NCBI RefSeq assembly: GCF_009601165.1 | Contig: NZ_WIRE01000001.1 | Location: 186,001 to 250,000, forward strand | DNA length: 64,000 nucleotides | Direction: 5' to 3' | From: Alcanivorax sediminis | GTDB lineage: Bacteria; Pseudomonadota; Gammaproteobacteria; Pseudomonadales; Alcanivoracaceae | Part shown: positions 16,251-25,890 of the stretch, one piece after another | How positions within the stretch are numbered: position 1 is the stretch's first letter | Layout: every line of letters begins with the position of its first letter | Translations under genes and position numbers: made by a program | The notes under the pieces: model-generated | Databases searched by the model: none | What the model was told of the DNA's origin: nothing | Seen by the model: only the letters and a program-made list of their open reading frames with translations

Positions 16251-17197
16251 GATGCCTCTCCTGCCCGTGCCCGCTCACCGTTCTTGACCAGATCCACAAA
16301 GATGTCTTCCAGTGAACTCTGACTGGAGTGCAGATCCTTGAAGTCGATACCCTCCTCACTGAGTTTGCGCAGCAGCTCGGCAATGCCCGTGCTTTCCTGG
16401 TTGGCATCGTAGGTATAGATCAGCGACCAGCCATCAGCGACCAGTTCCAGCGCTTCGTAATTGAGAGAACCTGGCAGGGCCTGCAATGGCTCAGCCAGCT
16501 GCACCGTCAGTTGCTTACGGCCCAGCTTCTCCATCAACCGCTTCTTCTCATCCACCAGGATGATTTCACCACGGTTGATAATCCCGACCCTGTCGGCCAT
16601 TTCTTCCGCTTCTTCAATGTAGTGGGTAGTGAGGATGATAGTGACCCCCTGCTCGCGCAGTTCACGAACCATCTCCCACATCTCCCGGCGCAACTCCACA
16701 TCCACTCCGGCGGTGGGTTCATCCAGGAAAAGAATCTTGGGTTCGTGGGACAGGGCCTTGGCGATCATCACCCGACGCTTCATGCCCCCGGACAGCATCA
16801 TGATCTTGCTGTCCTTCTTGTCCCACAAAGAGAGATCCCGCAGCACCTTTTCAATGTGTGCGTCGTTGCGCGGCTTGCCGAACAGGCCGCGACTGAAACT
16901 CACCGTCCCCCACACCGTTTCGAAAGCATCGGTGGAGAGCTCCTGGGGCACCAGGCCAATGGCGCTGCGCGCGGCCCGGAACTCCTTGATGATGTCATGA
17001 CCATCGGCCAGCACCGTGCCACTGGATGGATTGACGATGCCACAGATAATGCTGATCAACGTGGTCTTGCCAGCCCCATTCGGGCCCAGCAGAGCAAAGA
17101 TTTCTCCAGCCTGGATGTCCAGGTTCACCCCTTTGAGGGCCTGAAAACCCGAGTCGTAGATCTTGTTCAGATCATTGACAGAAATAACGGCAGTCAC
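16247..17197 (-). CDS. ABC-2 exporter ATP-binding protein (YadG-like)
   Basis: A 316-residue ABC ATPase partnering the permease that overlaps its 3' end. Walker A is GPNGAGKT at about residues 38-45, the signature is [16 protein letters not shown] and Walker B is [16 protein letters not shown], with the switch histidine in [15 protein letters not shown]. The length is about 310 residues as in YadG, with a C-terminal extension (residues 225-316). A GACGCCT/CGCATGA heptad element lies just upstream. Confidence 0.9.
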   Translation of the reverse strand: MTAVISVNDLNKIYDSGFQALKGVNLDIQAGEIFALLGPNGAGKTTLISIICGIVNPSSGTVLADGHDIIKEFRAARSAIGLVPQELSTDAFETVWGTVSFSRGLFGKPRNDAHIEKVLRDLSLWDKKDSKIMMLSGGMKRRVMIAKALSHEPKILFLDEPTAGVDVELRREMWEMVRELREQGVTIILTTHYIEEAEEMADRVGIINRGEIILVDEKKRLMEKLGRKQLTVQLAEPLQALPGSLNYEALELVADGWSLIYTYDANQESTGIAELLRKLSEEGIDFKDLHSSQSSLEDIFVDLVKNGERARAGEAS

Positions 17198-17224
17198 ATG
17201 ATTCTCCCTGGTCGGGGCAATTTA

Positions 17225-17371
17225 CGCATGACGCATGAAGCCGGATGCCTGACGCCAAAATTCAAAAGCCAGAACCGATAGTAGACGCCATCACCGCGGA
17301 CAGAATAGCCCCGGGAATAACCTCGGTTTTCTGTTTGTTCCGCCAGGCATCGGGCCTCAGGCGTCGAGCCC
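17225..17371. repeat. GACGCCT/CAGGCGT-type heptad inverted arms
   Basis: Left arm 17225-17259 (CGCATGA, CGCATGA, AGCCGGA, TGCCTGA, CGCC...) and right arm 17344-17371 (CAGGCAT, CGGGCCT, CAGGCGT, CGAGCCC) are opposite-orientation arrays with a 7-nt period. They lie in the gap between the ABC ATPase start and the next minus-strand stop. Confidence 0.7.
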
Positions 17372-17380
17372 ACCATTATG

Positions 17381-18790
17381 TCATGAATCGGCTTCGCTGC
17401 GGGGTGAACTACAGGTACGTGGCGAATAAGGCATCGCCAGTGGCCGCACCTGCACGCCGCTGGTATAGATCTGCTGCTGCCCCCCCAGCCAGCCACCAAA
17501 GCGGGCCTCCACGAACCAGCCCCGGTATCCTTGTGCCGGCGGCGCCAGACGGACCCGGTACACCCCATCGTCGTCGGCCTGCAGACGCTGCGGCATCCAG
17601 TTGGCTCCAAAGGTGGCGAGACGAAAATCCCGGGCTTGCGGATTGCTGGCCTGCCACAGCACCACTTCGCGGGGAGGCTCACTGGTGCGAACCTCCATCA
17701 CCTCTTCCTTCACTTTCCAGGTGAGTGATGGCGGCGTCTCACCCGCCAGAATCTGATCCAGCCAGTTGGCAATCTGGGCAAGGCGTGAAATGCGGTCCAG
17801 GGTATCGCCCTGGGAATGGCCGGTATTGGGGGTATAGCGCAACCAGTTGGCACCACCCAGCTGCGGATAGTAATAACGCCAGCTGTCACTGACGAAGTAA
17901 GGGTCACCGGACGCGTTGATGACCAGCTTGGGCAGCGTGAGCTGCTGCCGGTATGCCCATGGGTCCACCTGCTCGAGCAGGGCCTTACCCGCTTCCGTAC
18001 GGATCAGGCAATCAATCCCCTCTGTACTGAACGCCTGCAGGGCCGGCGTGTAACTACCGTAGCTGGCGTATTGATGATCAAACTGCTGGCCGAGGTTGAG
18101 CATGTCGATGGACACCGGCACCAGAGCGCGAATGCGCGGATCATGGGCCGCCACCAGCCAGGCCGTCCAGCCACGCTTGGATGACCCCAGCAGGGCGAAA
18201 TCTTCAATGGGGCCAAGATCCTCTTGCTCGTGACTGAACGCCTGCACCGCATCCAGGGAACGAATCACCGCCTTGACCATGGCATTGTGCAGCGGCCACT
18301 CACCTTCCGGCTTCTCCCCCGCCAGGGTCATGGAGCGGGCCAGCAGAGCGTCTTCCTGGCGACCGACCGCTTCACCTGTGAACTGTAGCGGCTGATTGGG
18401 CACCTGCCGGATATCCACAACAGGGCGGCAGAACAGCAGGGCCAGCGCCGTGGCCATGCTGCCGGGCGAGGTTCTCAGAATCTTGCCGGGGCGCTCTCCT
18501 CCACTGATCAGTACCAGCGCCGTGCGGTCATCCCGCTCCCGGCCCGGGCAAGCGGGCGACCAGGGTATAGACACGGTTACCTCATGCTGCCAGAGAGACA
18601 GGTCCACCTCATCCATGTCCAGCCATCGCTGCGAAGTCACCAGCAGGAAATGATGATCCGCCAGCCAACCCGCCTCATGGTGATAATACTGCCAGCCGAA
18701 ATCCGGCTCGGGCTCCGCCAGATACGCCGCCATCTGCTGGCCCTGAGTCAGTGCCGGCAACGCCAGCAATAAAACCCGCAGGCCCTTCAT
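17381..18790 (-). CDS. PhoPQ-activated pathogenicity-related protein (PqaA-type), secreted
   Basis: A 469-residue alpha/beta-hydrolase-like protein of the PhoPQ-activated pathogenicity-related family. A signal peptide (MKGLRVLLLALPALTQG) directs export. Landmarks are RTALVLISGGERPG, ALLFCRPVVDIRQVPNQPL, the nucleophile elbow LLGSSKRGWTAWLVAAHDPR (Ser in GSSKRG), LPKLVINASGDPYFVSDSW and NTGHSQG with the likely catalytic His. Reaction and substrate are unknown; Salmonella PqaA is linked to antimicrobial-peptide resistance. The ATG at 18790 has GAGAG eight bases upstream and yields the signal peptide; upstream in-frame ATGs lack a ribosome site. Confidence 0.85.
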   Translation of the reverse strand: MKGLRVLLLALPALTQGQQMAAYLAEPEPDFGWQYYHHEAGWLADHHFLLVTSQRWLDMDEVDLSLWQHEVTVSIPWSPACPGRERDDRTALVLISGGERPGKILRTSPGSMATALALLFCRPVVDIRQVPNQPLQFTGEAVGRQEDALLARSMTLAGEKPEGEWPLHNAMVKAVIRSLDAVQAFSHEQEDLGPIEDFALLGSSKRGWTAWLVAAHDPRIRALVPVSIDMLNLGQQFDHQYASYGSYTPALQAFSTEGIDCLIRTEAGKALLEQVDPWAYRQQLTLPKLVINASGDPYFVSDSWRYYYPQLGGANWLRYTPNTGHSQGDTLDRISRLAQIANWLDQILAGETPPSLTWKVKEEVMEVRTSEPPREVVLWQASNPQARDFRLATFGANWMPQRLQADDDGVYRVRLAPPAQGYRGWFVEARFGGWLGGQQQIYTSGVQVRPLAMPYSPRTCSSPRSEADS

Positions 18791-18930
18791 GATTGTGACT
18801 CTCGCAGTGCTCATAGTGATCAGATAACAGGTGGTGCGACCTTGGTCGGCATTCATTTTGCACCCGGCAACGGGCAATATGGGAAGCCCCATTGAACTTA
18901 CCCGCAGTGATTGGCCATTCAGGAGGCAGT

Positions 18931-19944
18931 ATGAACGACAACACCGTTACCGTAATCCCCGGCGATGGCATCGGACCGGACATCGTGGAGGCCACGGTTC
19001 GGGTGTTAAAAGCACTGGATTGTGGTCTCGAGTTTGAATACGCCATTGCCGGGCAGACCGCCCTTGATCAGGGCAAGGAACTGGTCCCGGAAGAAACCCT
19101 GGCCACCCTGAAGCGTAACCGCCTGGCGCTGAAAGGGCCCATTACCACGCCGGTAGGCGGCGGCTTCACCTCCGTGAACGTCACCCTGCGCAAGACCTTC
19201 GACCTGTTTGCCAACGTGCGTCCGGCGCTCTCCATTCCGGGAGTGAAATCCCGCTACGACAACGTGGATATCATCACCATTCGTGAAAATATTGAAGGTA
19301 TCTACTCCGGGCTGGGCCAGACCGTGAGCGAGGACGGCGAAACCGCCGAGCTACGCAGCCGCATCACCCGTACCGAGTCCGAGCGCCTGCTGCGCTTTGC
19401 CTATGAAACCGCCATGAAGCAGGGCCGCAAGAAGGTCACCGTGGTGCACAAGGCCAACATCATGAAATCCACGTCCGGGCTGTTTCTGGATGTGGCCCGC
19501 AAGGTGCGCGAGGACTACCCGCAGCTGCAGCATGAAGAGATGATTGTGGATGCTACCGCCATGCAGCTGGCCATGAACCCGCATCGCTTCGATGTGATTG
19601 TGACCACCAACCTGTTCGGCGACATTCTCTCCGACCTGTGTGCCGGTTTGATCGGCGGCCTGGGCGTAGCGCCGGGCGCCAATATCGGTGAGCACGGAGG
19701 CCTGTTCGAAGCCGTCCATGGCAGCGCGCCTGACATTGCCGGCAAGGGCATCGCCAACCCCACCGCTATCATGCTGGCCGGTGCCATGATGCTCGATTAC
19801 ATGGAGCTGCACGACAAGGCGCAACGACTGCGTGACACCGTGCGAGAGGTGGTGGGCAAAGGTGAAGTGGTGACCCCGGATCTGGGAGGCCGCGCCAGCA
19901 CCACCGAGTTTACTGATGAGCTGATCCGCCATCTCACCAACTAA
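18931..19944 (+). CDS. NAD-type isocitrate dehydrogenase (isocitrate/isopropylmalate family)
   Basis: A 337-residue beta-decarboxylating dehydrogenase. [16 protein letters not shown] opens the fold. [20 protein letters not shown] is the substrate loop of isocitrate-type enzymes, [12 protein letters not shown] supplies the Arg-Glu-Asn-x-Glu motif, and [25 protein letters not shown] carries the metal-binding aspartates. [20 protein letters not shown] contacts the nucleotide; the pattern suggests NAD rather than NADP, and closeness to eukaryotic-type NAD-IDH is an inference. Isopropylmalate or homoisocitrate dehydrogenase is the main alternative. The ATG follows a perfect AGGAGG. Divergent from the PqaA-type gene. 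Confidence 0.85.
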   Translation: MNDNTVTVIPGDGIGPDIVEATVRVLKALDCGLEFEYAIAGQTALDQGKELVPEETLATLKRNRLALKGPITTPVGGGFTSVNVTLRKTFDLFANVRPALSIPGVKSRYDNVDIITIRENIEGIYSGLGQTVSEDGETAELRSRITRTESERLLRFAYETAMKQGRKKVTVVHKANIMKSTSGLFLDVARKVREDYPQLQHEEMIVDATAMQLAMNPHRFDVIVTTNLFGDILSDLCAGLIGGLGVAPGANIGEHGGLFEAVHGSAPDIAGKGIANPTAIMLAGAMMLDYMELHDKAQRLRDTVREVVGKGEVVTPDLGGRASTTEFTDELIRHLTN

Positions 19945-19950
19945 ACAACA

Positions 19951-19972
19951 AGTCGGTTATTTCGGACCGACT
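19951..19972 (+). terminator. Weak hairpin after isocitrate dehydrogenase
   Basis: AGTCGGT (19951-19957) pairs with ACCGACT (19966-19972) around an 8-base loop. There is no T-tract, so function as a terminator is uncertain. Confidence 0.35.
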
Positions 19973-20020
19973 GTAACGAGACGGACTTCACATTGCTCGA
20001 TAATTTCCTATAGTGTTCCT

Positions 20021-20038
20021 ATCCCCTGAGCAGGGGAG
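20021..20038. promoter_or_regulatory. 18-bp palindrome upstream of LuxR-type gene
   Basis: ATCCCCTGAGCAGGGGAG keeps the ATCCCC-N6-GGGGA(T/G) layout of the sites at 14489, 23549 and 25891. It lies 82-99 bases before the ATG of the first LuxR paralogue on the + strand. The centre differs from the other sites. Confidence 0.55.
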
Positions 20039-20119
20039 GAACACAGCCCGGCAACCGTTATCTTTGGGGAGACGCATGCCGGGCCAAGGCTGCAAATGCA
20101 GTCATTTGGGGATGCCGTC

Positions 20120-21298
20120 ATGAACAACACTGTTATACCTTTTAGCTCGCCGGATGCCGGCGAGCCTGAACAGCTGTCGCTGAACGAAGTCGAGCTGGAC
20201 CGCTACAACCAGCTGGTGTCAGTTCTCTATCGGTGTCTGCATGAAAATACCGGTTTCACTCCCTTCTTTGAGGCCTTCCAGCAACACTTCAAGGCCCTTC
20301 AGGGCGGCATCATGGCTGTCACACGCAATCCTCAACGGATTCGTTACGGCTGGACGTTCGGGCACCCGGAAGGGTTTGCTCAGTGGTATATCAACAGTGA
20401 CCTGCCGGAACGCGACGAGGCCCTGACCCGCTTCTCTAACCAGCCCCCCCGCCGCTTCACTTCCTTTCTGGAAGGCCGCAGTGACCTTTCCATCCTCGAC
20501 ATGCTCAGCGAGGAAAGTCGTGCCTGGACCGAACAGGTCAATATCGGAGACAGTGCAGGCATGCTGGTGAGCATGGATGAAGAGTGTCGGATCATCTTTA
20601 TGGCCAACCGGCAAAAGCAGCACGGCCCCTATACCCATCGAGAGCTGATGCAGATGAACCTGCTGGCACCGCACATCGAGAATGCGGTCACCCTGCACCT
20701 GAAGCTGTATCAGACCAGTAGCAACAACGAGAACCTGTCGCTGGCCCTGAATCATGTCAACAAGGCGCTGGTGGTCATCAATGCACTGGGCACCGTTGCC
20801 CAAGCCAATGATGCAGCCAGGAAAATCATCAATCACAACAGCAAACTGAAGCTGTCTTCGGATGGCCGATTGGGCAGCACGGACCAGCAACTGGCCAGAA
20901 AAATCAGTGATGCCATCGCCGCCAGCATCGTCAACTCCCATCAGGGCAAGCTGGAACCCGCCACCCTTTTTGTCCAGGGAGCTGAGGAACGTGCCGCACT
21001 GAACCTCACCCCGCTGACCGCAGAAAACCCGGAGAACAACGGTGTGCTGGTAGAGCTGTTCAGCTTTGATAACCACGACTCAGCCGATCAGGAAAAGCTG
21101 CAACGCTTGTTCCACTGCACACCGGCAGAAGCAGCTATCGCCGGCGAGTTGATGAAGGGACTGTCTTCCTCAGAAATAGCGGAGGAGAGAGGCATCTCAG
21201 TTCACACGGCCCGCCAGCACATCAAGAATCTGCTGGCCAAGAACGGCTACAAGAAACAGACCGAGTTGGTCGCCATGCTGGTAAGGGCGCTGGGATAG
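20120..21298 (+). CDS. LuxR-type transcriptional regulator (paralogue 1)
   Basis: A 392-residue regulator. The C-terminal about 60 residues form a LuxR/GerE helix-turn-helix (CTPAEAAIAGELMKGLSSSEI, then GISVHTARQHIKNLLAK). The long N-terminal region starts with a helical segment (LDRYNQLVSVLYRCLHENTGFTPFFEAFQ) seen in variant form in the two LuxR-type proteins 2.5-5 kb downstream, so the three are paralogues. No receiver or autoinducer-binding domain is evident; a signal-binding role for the N-terminus is inferred. The ATG at 20120 has GGGGA seven bases before it; an in-frame ATG at 20096 has no such site. Confidence 0.87.
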   Translation: MNNTVIPFSSPDAGEPEQLSLNEVELDRYNQLVSVLYRCLHENTGFTPFFEAFQQHFKALQGGIMAVTRNPQRIRYGWTFGHPEGFAQWYINSDLPERDEALTRFSNQPPRRFTSFLEGRSDLSILDMLSEESRAWTEQVNIGDSAGMLVSMDEECRIIFMANRQKQHGPYTHRELMQMNLLAPHIENAVTLHLKLYQTSSNNENLSLALNHVNKALVVINALGTVAQANDAARKIINHNSKLKLSSDGRLGSTDQQLARKISDAIAASIVNSHQGKLEPATLFVQGAEERAALNLTPLTAENPENNGVLVELFSFDNHDSADQEKLQRLFHCTPAEAAIAGELMKGLSSSEIAEERGISVHTARQHIKNLLAKNGYKKQTELVAMLVRALG

Positions 21299-21321
21299 AC
21301 CAGCGCTAACGAGGATGAACA

Positions 21322-21348
21322 GGCAGGGATGCTAACGCAATCCCTGCC
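21322..21348. terminator. Hairpin between convergent genes
   Basis: GGCAGGGAT (21322-21330) pairs with ATCCCTGCC (21340-21348), loop of 9 bases. It lies between the converging LuxR-type gene and the lipoprotein gene. The T-tract is weak. Confidence 0.55.
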
Positions 21349-21388
21349 ATTTCCGGCCAACGAAAACGATACGGGCTGGCTCGCCCAA

Positions 21389-23476
21389 CTACTCCGCTGG
21401 CGGAGTGCAGGTATCTGTCACGATGTCACCCGACTGCGCATAGGTGACGTAGCAATCATCCAGATAGTAATCAATGCGATTCAGATAATAGCTCCAGCCA
21501 CTGCCCGTATTGATGGTGGTGTAGCTCTCCTTGGTGACCAGCTCGCTACCCAAGCCTCCACTGTAGTAAAGCGCATAGTCGTCGACACTGGTCCAGCCGA
21601 ATTCATCTTCCAGCGGCGCCGTGTAGAACACCTCTCGGGAGCCTTCAGCTGAATCCCACAGATCATATTTGAAGACACTGCCCCAGCCACTCACCACCGT
21701 GTAATCGAACTGACCATAATCACCGTTGGGGTAATAGGTCCGCTGTTGCAATGGGCTACTGCTCCAGTCGCCAGACGCATTGGTATAGGGGGCGCTGTAG
21801 TCAGTCTCTTCCCGTACTCCGGAATCATTCGTCTCAAGATAACTCGGGACGCTGTAGTAGTTGCCTTCACCATCATTGAAAGGAATGCTCTCCTCATGCC
21901 AGTAAGCAGGAACCTCCACCAGGTATTGCCCCACCTGCGGAAAAGCGTCCAGACCTTTCAAGCTCTTCAGGTTAACTCCACCGCTATTGAAGATCTCCGT
22001 CAACACCACAGTCCCATTCCTGTACTCCATATAGGCCGGGCCGTGTCCCTCTACTGAGTGCTGAATGATGATGCACTTGTCCGTCATTGGCACGATGTCA
22101 TGGCCTTCACTAACCACAAACGGGCAGTGCTCCGTGGCGGTCAGTGTCGCCTGAAACCGGGTCTTGATCAGATTAAGGTTGTCGCTAATGAGGAATGTGA
22201 AGTCCAGATTTTCCGTACCCAACGCTTCTGCGGTGAAGGTCAGCGAGAAGCGGTCATCATCGATGACAGACAATTCACCCTGCACACCTGCATCACTGAT
22301 CCCCTCAAGCGATAACGCACCTGTATTCGCCAACTCGGCATAGTCTTCTGCAATGACATTCTCGACAAGCCCCTTCTCATCTTCTGACAACAGTGCCGCG
22401 AAGTAGGCCGCGATATCGCCGATTTTCACCAGGTAGGATGCAATCCCGTCCGGTGCCGATTTTTGCACTCTGAGCTGATAACTCAGGGAAACTGCGCTCT
22501 CAAAATCCAAGGCCGTTCCGCTAACAATGACGGGCACTTCCGCACTCTTTGTGGCTGCCGATTTCACAGCCATGGGGAAGGACTCAAGAATATCCGTTGC
22601 GTGAGCTACCCAGCAGTTATCAAACGCCAGCTCCAGATAGTTCAATGTCTTGGGCAACTCCGTGGCCAGTGAATAGCCGAGAATACCGGCACCTACAATC
22701 GACCCGAAACCGGTGCTCCCCAGCAGCACAGCGCTACTAATGCCGAGCGCCAACTTGCTTACACTCCTGCGCAGAGGCGTCGCATAGGCACAATCAGTAG
22801 CGGAGGCCCGTCCCATCGCGAGATAGGGCGAAGTCACCGCATCACCATGAACATAGGCCGATTTACTTTGCGCTGCGTCCGTGCCCAGCAGCTCGAGAAG
22901 TTCTAGCAGATAATTGAGTTCACTATCCGTTAGCGCCAGAAAGGCAGCGGATTCCGTATCCAGCAGCTGTCTGTTTGCCAATATTTCGTCAATGTCTGCC
23001 TGCGGAGCGTTCGCCGCCTGCATGGCGCCGATGGCATCATCCATGGCCGCGCGGAACTGCTGGAACAGGATGTTCAGCTCGGATACCACCACGCTTCTTT
23101 CTGTGAAAGCGTAGTCAGCAATCTCGAACGGTAGAGACCACTCCTTTCCGCCCAGGGCAACCCGAATCCGATGCTCTCCCGCCTCCAGTTGTGGAGGCAA
23201 AAGAAACGCCAGTTCGGTTTCGGTTACCCAAACCAGAGAGACAGTCATACCACTCACTTCAGCACTATACGCAGCATCAACAAGAGAAAATCCGCTGATA
23301 TCCAACGTCTGTACTGCAGCGCGCTGCAGCGGAAACTCGGCACCTCTCATGGTGACTGAGCGGGTGGATGACTGTTGTGTATCGGCAGCAGAGGAGCCAC
23401 TTCCACCGCCGCCGCCACACCCCACCAGTGCAGTCGCAAGTAAAGAAACCACCAGGAGTCTGAGTATGATGCTCAT
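21389..23476 (-). CDS. Large lipoprotein of unknown function
   Basis: A 695-residue predicted lipoprotein. The signal ends in a lipobox (ATALVGC, Cys20) followed by a Gly/Ser linker (GGGGGSGSS). Residues about 40-115 resemble an IPT/TIG-like beta domain (GAEFPLQRAAVQTLDISGF ... LEAGEHRIRVALGGKEW). A helical, Ala- and Leu-rich middle contains a hydrophobic stretch (ALGISSAVLLGSTGFGSIVGAGILG). The C-terminal 200 residues are rich in Tyr, Trp, Ser and Asp. No catalytic family was recognised. The ATG at 23476 has AGGAGAGG upstream; earlier in-frame starts would hide the signal. It sits between LuxR paralogues and carries their shared palindrome in its promoter. Confidence 0.75.
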   Translation of the reverse strand: MSIILRLLVVSLLATALVGCGGGGGSGSSAADTQQSSTRSVTMRGAEFPLQRAAVQTLDISGFSLVDAAYSAEVSGMTVSLVWVTETELAFLLPPQLEAGEHRIRVALGGKEWSLPFEIADYAFTERSVVVSELNILFQQFRAAMDDAIGAMQAANAPQADIDEILANRQLLDTESAAFLALTDSELNYLLELLELLGTDAAQSKSAYVHGDAVTSPYLAMGRASATDCAYATPLRRSVSKLALGISSAVLLGSTGFGSIVGAGILGYSLATELPKTLNYLELAFDNCWVAHATDILESFPMAVKSAATKSAEVPVIVSGTALDFESAVSLSYQLRVQKSAPDGIASYLVKIGDIAAYFAALLSEDEKGLVENVIAEDYAELANTGALSLEGISDAGVQGELSVIDDDRFSLTFTAEALGTENLDFTFLISDNLNLIKTRFQATLTATEHCPFVVSEGHDIVPMTDKCIIIQHSVEGHGPAYMEYRNGTVVLTEIFNSGGVNLKSLKGLDAFPQVGQYLVEVPAYWHEESIPFNDGEGNYYSVPSYLETNDSGVREETDYSAPYTNASGDWSSSPLQQRTYYPNGDYGQFDYTVVSGWGSVFKYDLWDSAEGSREVFYTAPLEDEFGWTSVDDYALYYSGGLGSELVTKESYTTINTGSGWSYYLNRIDYYLDDCYVTYAQSGDIVTDTCTPPAE

Positions 23477-23548
23477 GCCGCCTCTCCTTTCCTTTCTGTA
23501 AAAAAACGGATTACCTGGACGAAGATAGAGACTGTAAAAAAGGAGTGC

Positions 23549-23566
23549 ATCACCCATATTAGGGAT
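23549..23566. promoter_or_regulatory. 18-bp degenerate palindrome upstream of lipoprotein
   Basis: ATCACCCATATTAGGGAT aligns without gaps to the perfect site at 14489 (4 differences in 18). It is 73-90 bases upstream of the lipoprotein ATG on the minus strand. Confidence 0.6.
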
Positions 23567-23642
23567 AAGCGATGATTGATCGCTCATGCATCAGAAAGCG
23601 AACGCTCTATCGACAATATTGCCCAGACAGAGTGAAGAGGCT

Positions 23643-24815
23643 TCAGCCCGCACTGGAGAGCAGAAAGGGGGTACGGGGCAGCGTGACCTGCCGCTGCACA
23701 GGCAAAGCCCTCACCAGCTTGGTTAACTGCGCCTGAGTGGACACTTCGGTCTTGGTAAAAATGCTCTTGATTTGGCTGCGCACCGTGTGGATGGAAACCT
23801 GACAACTCACCGCAATGTCTGCCGGCTTTTCACCTTGCGATATCAGTGACGCTATACGTGCTTCAGCCGGCGTCAGATCAAGCAATGATGCCAGCTTTTC
23901 CAGATCGACTTCCGTCTCGAGTTCACCGTCGATCAAATAGATGGCGGCATGCGCCGGCACCGGTACCAAGTTGCTGTCGGCATCCGGATGAAGAGGAATC
24001 ACCTGCATCAGCAACGGCGTTCTACCCAACCGCCAGACAGGCACCACACCCCCGGTCACCGGCGCATGAGTGTTACCTATGTCGAACGATGCGCTGAGCA
24101 GCCTGTCAAGATTCTCCTGGCCCGCCTTGTCCCTGAGGAGGAGCTTGCGAGCGTGCAGGCGGATCCCCTGCTCCTCGCGCAAAATGACTCTGGCAGGCTC
24201 TGCGGCATAGACCACCTCTCCACGCGCATTGACCAGCAGCATGGCACTGAAACGGCCTTGCTGCTCAAGAAATGTCTGCTGTTGCTTGCGCTGGTGCATG
24301 ATGGCTTCCAGTCGCAACGCCCGGCGAATATGGGGCGCCAGCGCGTTGAAAGCATTGGTTTCATCACGGGTAAAGTGACCCTGACCACCAGTGCGTTGCA
24401 TAAACATCTGAATAGTCTGGCCATCATGCTGCCACACCGTTCCGCTGGCACCGTGGTGGATATCCAGATGGCGTGCCCAGTCATTGAAGAATTCGGAACG
24501 ATAAAAGGTTTTCTGGTCGCAGATGCCATCCAGAAAGGAGGAATAGAACTTGCCGGGGGGCAAGGTGGAGAGCCCCGGCCGCCAGGGGCAGAGGTTCACA
24601 TAGTGATCCACAAACGCCTGATAGGCGCTGGCATCCGTGTTCACCTGTACGCCATTGAAGACCTGATCCGCATCCTTGTTCATCACCAGAATACGCGCCG
24701 AGCGACTGCCGGACAGGCTGACGATCCGGTTCAGGAATTCCTGCCAGCCTGACGCTTCATAAGGTGCGTGATAAAGGGCATCCAGCAGAGAGTCGAGCCC
24801 CTTGCCAATAAACAT
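23643..24815 (-). CDS. LuxR-type transcriptional regulator (paralogue 2)
   Basis: A 390-residue protein with a C-terminal LuxR HTH (LTPAEARIASLISQGEKPADI, VSIHTVRSQIKSIFTKTEV). Its N-terminal region (LLDALYHAPYEASGWQEFLNRIVSL, then RSARILVMNKDADQV) closely parallels paralogue 3. It lies 70 bases downstream of paralogue 3 on the same strand, so the two are probably one operon read from the palindrome-bearing promoter at about 25890. No receiver domain was seen. The direct target is unknown. Confidence 0.86.
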   Translation of the reverse strand: MFIGKGLDSLLDALYHAPYEASGWQEFLNRIVSLSGSRSARILVMNKDADQVFNGVQVNTDASAYQAFVDHYVNLCPWRPGLSTLPPGKFYSSFLDGICDQKTFYRSEFFNDWARHLDIHHGASGTVWQHDGQTIQMFMQRTGGQGHFTRDETNAFNALAPHIRRALRLEAIMHQRKQQQTFLEQQGRFSAMLLVNARGEVVYAAEPARVILREEQGIRLHARKLLLRDKAGQENLDRLLSASFDIGNTHAPVTGGVVPVWRLGRTPLLMQVIPLHPDADSNLVPVPAHAAIYLIDGELETEVDLEKLASLLDLTPAEARIASLISQGEKPADIAVSCQVSIHTVRSQIKSIFTKTEVSTQAQLTKLVRALPVQRQVTLPRTPFLLSSAG

Positions 24816-24885
24816 GGTATCCGCCTCTTTCCAACCCCCGGACGTGATTGACGCCCATTAAAACCGTCCTCAATACCGCCTTTTC

Positions 24886-25839
24886 TCAGACAGGAAGATT
24901 CAACACGATTGCCGTCAACTGCGATTGGGAATGCGCACCGGTCTTGCGGTAAATGTTTTTTATATGATGACGCACGGTGTGAACTGACAGCGCAATGTCG
25001 CTTGCTATCTCCGCAGGGCGTCGCCCCTGCGCAATCAAGCTGGCGATTCTTGACTCTGATTCCGTCAGCCCCAGCCACTGGCTGATCACGTCCTCTTCAG
25101 TACATTGCTCACCCTGCCCACTTACGATGAAGACAGCGACAAGGCCATGAGACTGGAACAGCCTGCTATCCCTCGGCTGTACCGTACTGACCAAAATTCG
25201 CGAGGCGATTTGATCTGATTCATTCAGGTTCACCATACCGGTGGCTTTGCTTTCGAAACACCTCCGGATCAGCTCATCAAGCTCCGCCTGCTTCCTGCGC
25301 TGACCCAGCCGCAAACGGCCTGCTACCAACGTCACTGTGGCTGTTAGCAACAGCAGTCGCTCGGCTTCCGAAGACAGGAACACCACATTTTGCTGGCCAT
25401 CCAGCAAGAGCAGGGCTCCCTGCTTCTGGCGTTGCACCGCAGCCTGACGGTCATTGAGTAGCCGCGAGGCGCCTTCCTGGCGAATAGCCCGCGCAATGTG
25501 CGGCATCAAATCCTTAATCAGCTGCTTCTCTACCGGAGTGAACTCTCCGTCTTCTGACGGACGCTGCACAGTCAACTCCACAAGGCCGTTGCCAACTTCA
25601 TGGCGGGCATGACACAACCGGGGCGCAATCTCATTGCCGGATGAATCCGCAGCAACATGGGGATGGCTTTGATAACCAGCCACAAGCTGGTCACCTTCCT
25701 TGTTCAGAATCAGTAGTTGCGCCGTCTCACCACCACTGATGCGGCTAATCAGGCCCAGGCAACTTTGCCAACCATCCTTTTGATGGGCCGCAAAATAGAT
25801 CGCATCCATGACCTCTGTCAGCTCTGTTTCCACCGCCAC
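24886..25839 (-). CDS. LuxR-type transcriptional regulator (paralogue 3)
   Basis: A 317-residue protein ending in a LuxR HTH (LTESESRIASLIAQGRRPAEI, LSVHTVRHHIKNIYRKTGA). The N-terminus (LTEVMDAIYFAAHQKDGWQSCLGLI, AQLLILNKEGDQL) matches paralogue 2. The protein is shorter, lacking about 70 residues of the central region found in paralogue 2. The start is a GTG at 25839 with AAGGAGG six bases upstream. An 18-bp palindrome lies 52-69 bases upstream, suggesting autoregulation or cross-regulation within the group (inferred). Confidence 0.86.
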   Translation of the reverse strand: MAVETELTEVMDAIYFAAHQKDGWQSCLGLISRISGGETAQLLILNKEGDQLVAGYQSHPHVAADSSGNEIAPRLCHARHEVGNGLVELTVQRPSEDGEFTPVEKQLIKDLMPHIARAIRQEGASRLLNDRQAAVQRQKQGALLLLDGQQNVVFLSSEAERLLLLTATVTLVAGRLRLGQRRKQAELDELIRRCFESKATGMVNLNESDQIASRILVSTVQPRDSRLFQSHGLVAVFIVSGQGEQCTEEDVISQWLGLTESESRIASLIAQGRRPAEIASDIALSVHTVRHHIKNIYRKTGAHSQSQLTAIVLNLPV

Positions 25840-25890
25840 CCCATTCCTCCTTTGCCAAGGATGACTTTACGGGTCGTGAAATGCCTGCAC

